NCBI GenBank assembly: GCA_033239125.1
Contig: BSWB01000005.1
Coordinates: forward strand, 146,564,494-146,628,493
Length of the DNA stretch: 64,000 nucleotides
Direction: 5' to 3'
Source of the DNA: Fagopyrum homotropicum
Taxonomy: Eukaryota; Streptophyta; Magnoliopsida; Caryophyllales; Polygonaceae
Shown here: piece by piece, positions 58,621 to 64,000 of the stretch
Layout of the letters: the number at the start of each line of letters is the position of its first letter
Position numbering within the stretch: position 1 is the first letter of the stretch
Notes under the pieces: model-generated
Seen by the model: only the letters and a program-made list of their open reading frames with translations
Database searches by the model: none
What the model was told of the DNA's origin: nothing
Made by a program: the position numbers and the translations under genes

Positions 58621-60021
58621 TCACTTCATTGTTCTTTCAACTGAGCAATTGAGACAAATATTTCTCTCTACAAAGCTTGACAAGCTTTTCATTGTTCTTC
58701 TTACCAAACCCAACTTTCCAACTTTTTTGTCCCACCTCCCATATATGACAAGAATGGTGGGAGCCCTTGTATATCTAGTTGCAGCAAGCTTCCAAAACCA
58801 AGCTCTTGAATGCTTTTTTTTCTGATTCTCATTCAATGTTTTCAGAGAATTCACAAATCCTTTCGGGCTTGTCCTTGTTAAAATCTTCTTGAAGTTCTTC
58901 TTAACATCCTTGTATGGCCTTTTCTTCTTTTTCTGAACATCATCATCAGAGTTGGCTTGTTTATTATCAAGATCTAGCTCCTCTTCAGTTGAAGAGCCCA
59001 CATTAGCCTCATATTCAGAAAAATCTTCATCAGATTCAGAATCTTGTATGCATTTTTGTTTCTTCCCTCTTGTTTGTAGGAAAAATGCAAGTGTATCTGA
59101 AAAATAAAATAAAAAGACAATGTAAATAAAGGAGCAAGCAATCAAGTAGATTTAGACAAATCTAGCTCGGATTATAATGATTAAGAACATTGATCACAAA
59201 TCATAAAACTAAAGGAGCAAGCAATCAACTAGATGAAGTTCTAGAACATTGATCACAAATCATGAAAAATAATATAAACTATTTATGTCTCTATGCTTCC
59301 CGGTTCCTTTTCTCCTGCATGACAAGCTTTTGTTTGATTCTACTTTCAACTTTGAAAGCCAATTTTTTGAGATTTTCTTCATTCTTTTTATTTCATATTT
59401 TGAATGCTAAAGAAATCTTAGAAATGAATACAAAATGGCACATAAAGCATAGGTGTTTGATTGAGAAAGGAAAAGAAGAGAAGGGTTTTCATTTTGTGGC
59501 TAGTGTTTGAACAGTCCTTCCAACCGGATGTCATGCTTTTTGTCCCTTAACCGATTAACGATCATAGATAGTAACCAACAAGCTTACGGTCAAATCTTGT
59601 CCATCATCTTAACACTAACGCAATTACATACAAAGAATATAGACAAGCTCACACCCACCATCTAAAATGCCAAGTATTAGCCGCTTTTTGACTTTTTTGA
59701 TGGGCCTAACCTAAGGTTGCATCTCCATAGCAAAACGTTACTATTCATCTATACCACTCAAATCTCTGTTCCATCATCGACTTTGACACTGATTATTCCA
59801 AGTGTTTCAAATATCCTCTATACATTTCGTATATAAGACAACAAAGTTATGCTATGGTCCATAAATACGTAGACTATTGTAAAAGACAAGGAAGTGAAGG
59901 AGAAGAACTAAGCGTAGGAAGATAGACCAACTCAAATTTAAAGAGTTAAAATCTAAAATTAATTGTACAAATTGAGAAAAAAAAACATACCTAAATCGTT
60001 GTTTCTCTTTGATTTAACCAT
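58621..60021 (-). pseudogene. Second gene of the Mutator-like element (acidic/lysine-rich protein)
   Basis: Proposed exons on the complement: 60021-59991 and 59096-58621, with a GT-AG intron of 894 bp. They give 168 aa starting MVKSKRNNDLDTLAFFLQTR. An acidic stretch (DSESDEDFSEYEANVGSSTE) is followed by a basic one (KKKKRPYKDVKK, a likely nuclear signal) and TSPKGFVNSLKTLNENQ. After an A8 run at about 58814-58821 a +1 shift of frame reads SIQELGFGSLLQL, the motif LNxxQ..I.x.GFGxLLxL. I recall this from plant MULE-borne proteins that carry a Ulp1-like protease further on. No protease region is found here, and the ends are in conflicting frames. It is therefore probably a decayed, truncated second gene. 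Function unknown. Confidence 0.6.
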
Positions 60022-60070
60022 TGTGCAATGAAATTGGTGGAAATTTTGTATGAATCTTGTTAAGAGCCGG

Positions 60071-60251
60071 AGAAGAGAAATTCGACTGAACTGCGAGAGA
60101 GGAGAAGAAGAGACGGCTCCGACTGCGAGAGAGGAGAAGAAGAGGCGAAGAAGTTGAACGGAGAAGAGAAATTCGACTGAACTGCGAGAGAGGAGAAGAA
60201 GAGACGGCTGCGACTGCGAGAGAGGAGAAGAAGAGGCGAAGAAGTTGAACG
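60071..60251 (-). repeat. 91-bp tandem duplication in the 5' leader of the second gene
   Basis: GAGAAGAGAAATTCGACTGA ... GCGAAGAAGTTGAACG occurs twice head to tail (60071-60160 and 60161-60251) with one or two mismatches. Purine-rich GCGAGAGAGGAGAAGAAGA occurs four times across it. It lies between the right TIR and the start codon at 60021. Confidence 0.9.
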
Positions 60252-60451
60252 GCTGCGACGGCGAGAGAGGCAAAACCTAATTTTTACTTGTTGCAAACTT
60301 TTAGCTCTATTTACCAAAATGCCATTAATGACGAGTAAATATGAGCCGTTGATTTAAATCCATCCAATGGCCCACATGACTCCTAATTCCTATCCATAAG
60401 CTTACTCCTCACCGGAACTTAAATCTATATATATATATATATATATATATT

Positions 60452-60617
60452 AACTCTCATGTAAACAACTCTTATCATTTAAATTTTTTTTTTTTTAAAA
60501 AAGGGAAGAATTGGGTTTGAACCGGAATCCCGGTTGCCTACGTATCCTCTCGGAGAGGAGGAATCAAAGCCCACGTAGTTCTCTTACCTTTGTTTATATC
60601 CCCGATTGACCCTTACC
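60452..60617 (-). other. 3' region of the hAT transposase gene
   Basis: Holds GGTTGCCTACGTATCCTCTC and CCACGTAGTTCTC, with the hairpin CCTCTCGGAGAGGAGG, and AT-rich sequence at its left. The left terminus of the hAT element must be near here but I could not find an inverted copy of its right end. Confidence 0.45.
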
Positions 60618-63287
60618 TTAGTCGGACTCTCCCGCCGATACATCCGATGGCGTTTGTTGTCGCTCGTCGTCATCTTCGTGTCCTTCCTCCGCCGAGAGGT
60701 TGTTCTTTTGTGTTCGCATTTCCGCTTTCCTCCAATCGGCTAGGAGGACTTGTGCCTCCAACGTCTCGGGCAACATGTAGAGATGAGGTCGGTTCAAACC
60801 AAACCGCCGAACCGGCGGTTTGTGAACCGGCGCAAACCGCCGGTTTGACCAAACCGGCGGTTTAGGTTTGCCGGTTTGGTTGAACCGGCGGTTTGCGGTT
60901 TAGGTTTAGGTTTGGCTTTTGGCCAAACCTAAACCGGCGGTTTACCCAAACCGGCGGTTAAACCGCCGGTTTGGTTATTTTTTTATTTTTTTATTTTAAA
61001 AAATGGACCAAACCGGCGGTTTGGAGATCAAACCGTCGGTTAACCGCCGGTTTGGTCCCCTAAACCGGCGGTTAACCGCCGGTTTGGTCCGGTTTGGTCC
61101 AGTTTTTCAATTTTTTTTTTTTTTTTTTAATAAACCGGCTAAACCGCCGGTTTGGATTTTGACGGTTTAGGTTTAGGTTTGGTCAAAGGCCAAACCTAAA
61201 CCGGCGGTTCGCAAACCTAAACCGGCGGTTTAGGTTTGCGACCCACCTCTAGCAACATGTTTGATCTCGTCGGATCGAGCACCTTTCCACTCCGACTAAA
61301 GGTTTGCTCAACCGCTACCGTTGAGGCGGGAACGACGAGAATTTGTGCCGCGATCCTTGAGAGGGTAGGGAACCTCATTCTCGCCGGTCGGCTCCACCAT
61401 TCTAATATGTTGAAATCCTCCTCTTCTTCGTCATTGGCAAATTCAAAAGAAATGGTTAGATATTCGTCGAGTTCCAACTCGGAACTCGACGTGGTTTTTG
61501 CCCTTTTCGGGCCAAACAAATCTCTAGCAATTGATTTAAATTTAGATGAACTTGAAGATGAAGGACGAGGAGGGGGTTGAGAAGATTGACCTCGATCGGA
61601 AACACGATATTGAACCAATAATTCATCAAATAATTTTCTAACATTAGCAATTATGGTATAAACATGACAATCGGGATGTTGTTCTAAACTTAAAAATTCA
61701 TAATAACTTTCTAAAAATTGTTTTAAACCATCCATTTTACGTCTAGGGTCTAACACAAATGCAACAAGAAAAACATCAGGAATGGTTGTATAATAAGCTA
61801 ACCATTTACTTCGCATTGAATAAATAGCTTGTGAAATATTTTCAATTAAAAGACCTTGTTGAATTGCAAAAGCAATATTAATTGCTACATAACAAAATAT
61901 GTTTGAAGTTGGTGTATAAACATAACTAAAAGTTTTAGTAGCATCATAAAAATGTTTGAAAACCTCCTTTACATCTTTTGCTAAAACCCAAGATTCACCG
62001 AAAACAAAATCACCGTCAATATGTTGTGCGGCAAAACTACTTAAAAGTTCTCGATATTCATATGATTCGTAAATCATTTTGTAAGTAGAGTTCCATCTTG
62101 TACAAACATCTATTGGAAATTTTTTAGGATAAACGTTATTTTGTTTACAATATGCATACCATTTAGTACGTACACTTTTTTTAGACCAAAGTTCATTAAG
62201 AATATTTCGAATAGGTTGTACTAAATCTCCAACATATGCTAAACCGTCTTGAACACACAAGTTTAAAATATGAGCGGCACACCTAATGTGAAAAAATTTA
62301 CCTCCAATCGTCGCCTTACAATAGTTGGTTAAATCTCTAATGGAAGCCGTGTTAGCGGAGGCGTTATCAAAACCGATTGAAAAAACTCGTGAAACTAATC
62401 TATATTCTTCCAAAACATTTGCAATCAAACGGGCAATGTTTTGGGCGGTGTGTTGTTCGTTGAAAACTCGTAATGCTAAAACTCTTTTGTTTAAAATCCA
62501 AAATTTATCAACAAAATGACAAGTAATACCCATATATGAATTTTTTTTGAAAATCGTCGGTCCAAATATCACTACAAATAGAAACTTGAATATCACCGTT
62601 GTCCATAAAATATTTAATCAATTCTTCTTTACGAATTTTATATTTATGCATCATTTTTCTTTTAGCGGTTTGACGAGAAATCGGTTTATATGCGGGTTGA
62701 GCATGATTTTGCATCCAATCATTAAAACCAACATTTTGTGCAAAACTAAATGCTAAAGAATCTACGGCCAATATTTTCGAAAATGCATCCATAGAAGAAG
62801 AATGATCATATGTAAATAGAGAAGGAGGTTGGTTAGAAGTAGATGCGTACCCAGTAAGTTGTGTTTGCCCTCGTGCTAATCCCATTTTTTCGGGATGCTT
62901 GTTCCGGATATGCCTCTTGTAGTTCCCGTAGCCTTCTCCTTTTTTGTGCTTGTATTGTGTTGTACAAAAATTGCATTTGGCATAGTAAACTCCGTTGGCA
63001 TCGGGAGCACCTTTTGTAAACCAAAATCGGAAGACCGCCGCCGTTAGCTGAGTGTTGTTTAACGGCGGCTCCTCCGTGAATTCGGTCTCGGATCTTTGGG
63101 TGTTGGGGAAAGTAGGTGATTCCGTGATATCCTCCTCCTCCTCGAAGATCTCGTGATCTCCACTTAATAAGTCTCGCCTTAAATCCGAACCGGTTGGAGG
63201 ACCGCTAACGGAATGCCGTCCTCGAATAAAACCTTCGCCGGATGAAGGACCGGCACCGCTAACGGAACGTCTTCTTCGGCTAGACAT
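60618..63287 (-). pseudogene. hAT transposase gene, frameshifted and interrupted by a smaller hAT
   Basis: A ricesleeper/Ac-type transposase of about 730 aa once restored in concept. From the ATG at 63287: low-complexity N-terminus; BED zinc finger at about residues 85-140 (CNFC ... HIRNKH); RNase H-like core starting SDIWTDDF; then IGFDNASANTASI; CxxH in HIRCAAHILNL; hAT dimerisation domain LEWW ... VPASTVAVEQTFSRSGKVLD. Two defects are visible. An 8-T run at 62541-62548 shifts the frame between ...WTDDFQK and NSYMGITCHF. An element at 60778-61251 splits the dimerisation domain after RSNML. The displaced last 50 codons continue in frame (PETLEAQVLLADWRKAEM ...) to a stop at 60618-60620. Confidence 0.92.
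60778..61251. mobile_element. Non-autonomous hAT with CCGGCGGTTT repeats, perfect 8-bp TSD
   Basis: Termini TAGAGATGAGGTCGG and (reverse complement of right) TAGAGGTGGGTCGC. The flanking GCAACATG is present at both 60770-60777 and 61252-61259. The interior has more than 20 copies of AACCGGCGGTTT or its inverse plus poly(T), and no coding capacity. It lies inside the transposase gene of a larger hAT. Confidence 0.95.
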
Positions 63288-63549
63288 TTTTTTTTGAATA
63301 ATAGAATGTAGTAGTAAGAGTGGTAAAATGAAAAATAAGAGAATGAGAATATGAGATTAGGAGAGTAATTGAATGTAAGAGTTGGAAATTATGGAGAGAT
63401 TGAGAGAGTGAATAGATGATTGAATGATGAGAATTGGTGTGAGATGATATGAATTGAGTTTGGGGTATTTATAGAATTGTTTTTAGGTTAGATTTATTAA
63501 ATTATATTGTTTTTTTTAATTTTTTTAATTTATTTTTTTTTTTGAAAAT

Positions 63550-63683
63550 GTAGCCGTTACGGGTCGACCTGGCGGGTCACGGGTAAGGATCTAACGACCC
63601 TTACCCGTACCCGCGGGAACCCGGACCCGCCGGGTCGGCGACCCGCCGGGTCACGGGTGAACCCTGACCCGTGGACATGCTTA
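63550..63683. mobile_element. Subterminal repeats and terminus of the larger hAT element
   Basis: GACCCGCCGGGTC and CACGGGT motifs are clustered in both orientations, ending GACCCGTGGACATGCTTAG. The position lies upstream of the transposase start, in its promoter region. The 98-bp duplicate starts at once after it, so the element end is placed at about 63683. Confidence 0.7.
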
Positions 63684-63781
63684 GGTTGTTATAAGTTAAA
63701 TGCAATAAGGCATCAAAATAGGTTTTGACAACATGATTGTTACCTACATAATTTGCATCAGGAAGTCTTGAGCTTAACTAT
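63684..63781 (+). repeat. 98-bp perfect direct duplicate, copy 2
   Basis: Identical to 49070-49167. Homology stops at the hAT terminus on the left and at a MITE on the right. Confidence 0.97.
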
Positions 63782-64000
63782 GGGTCCGTTTGGGAACCAC
63801 GAGATTATAGTAGTTGAAGCTTATTGTAGCTGAAGCTGAAATTGAAGCTGATTGAGTAGCTGAAATAAGTAGCTGACTGAACTAGCTGATTTTTTTTATA
63901 AGCTTGTTGAGCGTTTGGGAATTATGAGCTTATCGAAGCTGATATAAATGTAAAATTACCAAAAAGGACTTGTTTTTTTGTTTATGATTAATTTCAATTG
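63782..64000. mobile_element. MITE, truncated by the window end
   Basis: Begins GGGTCCGTTTGGGAACCACG and contains repeated GTAGCTGAAGCTGA-type strings (63810-63880). A second GAGCGTTTGGGAATTATGAG is at about 63908. The right end is outside the window. Confidence 0.6.

Larger units (their letters stand above)
53919..60425. mobile_element. Complete two-gene Mutator-like element (6.5 kb)
   Basis: Terminal inverted repeats of about 110 bp begin GTTCCGGTGAGGAGTAAGCT at the left (53925) and end AGCTTACTCCTCACCGGAAC at the right (60419). They continue alike through GGATAGGAATTAGGAGCTAT / ATGACTCCTAATTCCTATCC. Both sides abut (TA)n microsatellite (53896-53918 and 60426-60451), so the target was a TA repeat and the duplication length cannot be counted. 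Inside are a FAR1-type transposase gene (+) and a second gene (-) converging on a tandem-repeat field. The arrangement is that of maize MuDR. Confidence 0.88.

Noticed and set aside
59262..59510. 82-aa plus-strand frame inside the MULE
   Set aside because: Lies within the intron of the convergent second gene and has no motif.
53896..60451. A 9-bp target duplication for the MULE
   Set aside because: Both flanks are (TA)n, so a duplication cannot be told from the microsatellite.
60452..60617. Left terminus of the larger hAT element
   Set aside because: I looked for an inverse of CTAAGCATGTCCACGGGTC and for GGTTGTTA as a target duplication and found neither.
1..64000. CRISPR arrays, bacterial operons, or a plant biosynthetic gene cluster
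   Set aside because: Repeats lack regular spacers, all genes are plant nuclear genes with introns, and neighbouring enzymes belong to unrelated pathways.

Overview
This is plant nuclear DNA, almost certainly from a eudicot. The genes have small GT-AG introns in a very AT-rich background, and they match plant-specific or plant-type families: myo-inositol-phosphate synthase, SOSEKI, peroxisomal acyl-CoA oxidase, trehalose-phosphate phosphatase and a coiled-coil NLR. Much of the space between genes is transposon debris. Species cannot be fixed from the sequence.

Layout. 1-4.2 kb: inositol-3-phosphate synthase (MIPS, +, 10 exons, 510 aa), with a G-box/ABRE and a TATA box upstream. 4.9-8.2 kb: a long-TIR Mutator-like MITE and other MITE debris. 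9.06-11.15 kb: a SOSEKI/DUF966 gene (+, 5 exons, 450 aa). 12.15-15.42 kb: long-chain acyl-CoA oxidase ACX2 (-, 7 exons, 688 aa, PTS2 signal), convergent with SOSEKI. 15.8-35 kb: gene-poor, with Stowaway-like and other MITEs, nested hAT and LTR-like repeats, and three groups of LINE fragments. One LINE fragment has a clean 20-bp target-site duplication and poly(A) tail. 35.5-37.4 kb: trehalose-6-phosphate phosphatase (+, 10 exons, 353 aa). 37.4-49 kb: MITEs, a LINE 3' end with a target-site duplication, AT microsatellites, and a palindrome-ended element with internal tandem repeats. 49.5-52.7 kb: a CC-NB-ARC-LRR gene (-). 53.9-60.4 kb: a complete two-gene Mutator-like element. 60.6-63.7 kb: a hAT transposase gene interrupted by a smaller hAT element with a perfect 8-bp target-site duplication.

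The ordinary genes look independent, with no operon or biosynthetic cluster. The most interesting part is the distal 15 kb. The Mutator-like element has matching ~110-bp terminal inverted repeats and carries a FAR1-type transposase gene on the left. A second, unrelated gene is transcribed convergently from the right end, the same plan as maize MuDR. Both genes start with similar short first exons ending in the same intron phase. The space between them is filled by 220-233-bp tandem units built around ATGAACA. Both reading frames carry frameshifts. A 98-bp sequence just downstream of the NLR recurs without mismatch 14.6 kb away, exactly between the hAT terminus and a MITE. This is probably the remains of a duplicated NLR flank.

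All exon boundaries were placed by hand from GT/AG sites and reading-frame continuity against remembered family sequences. No search was run.
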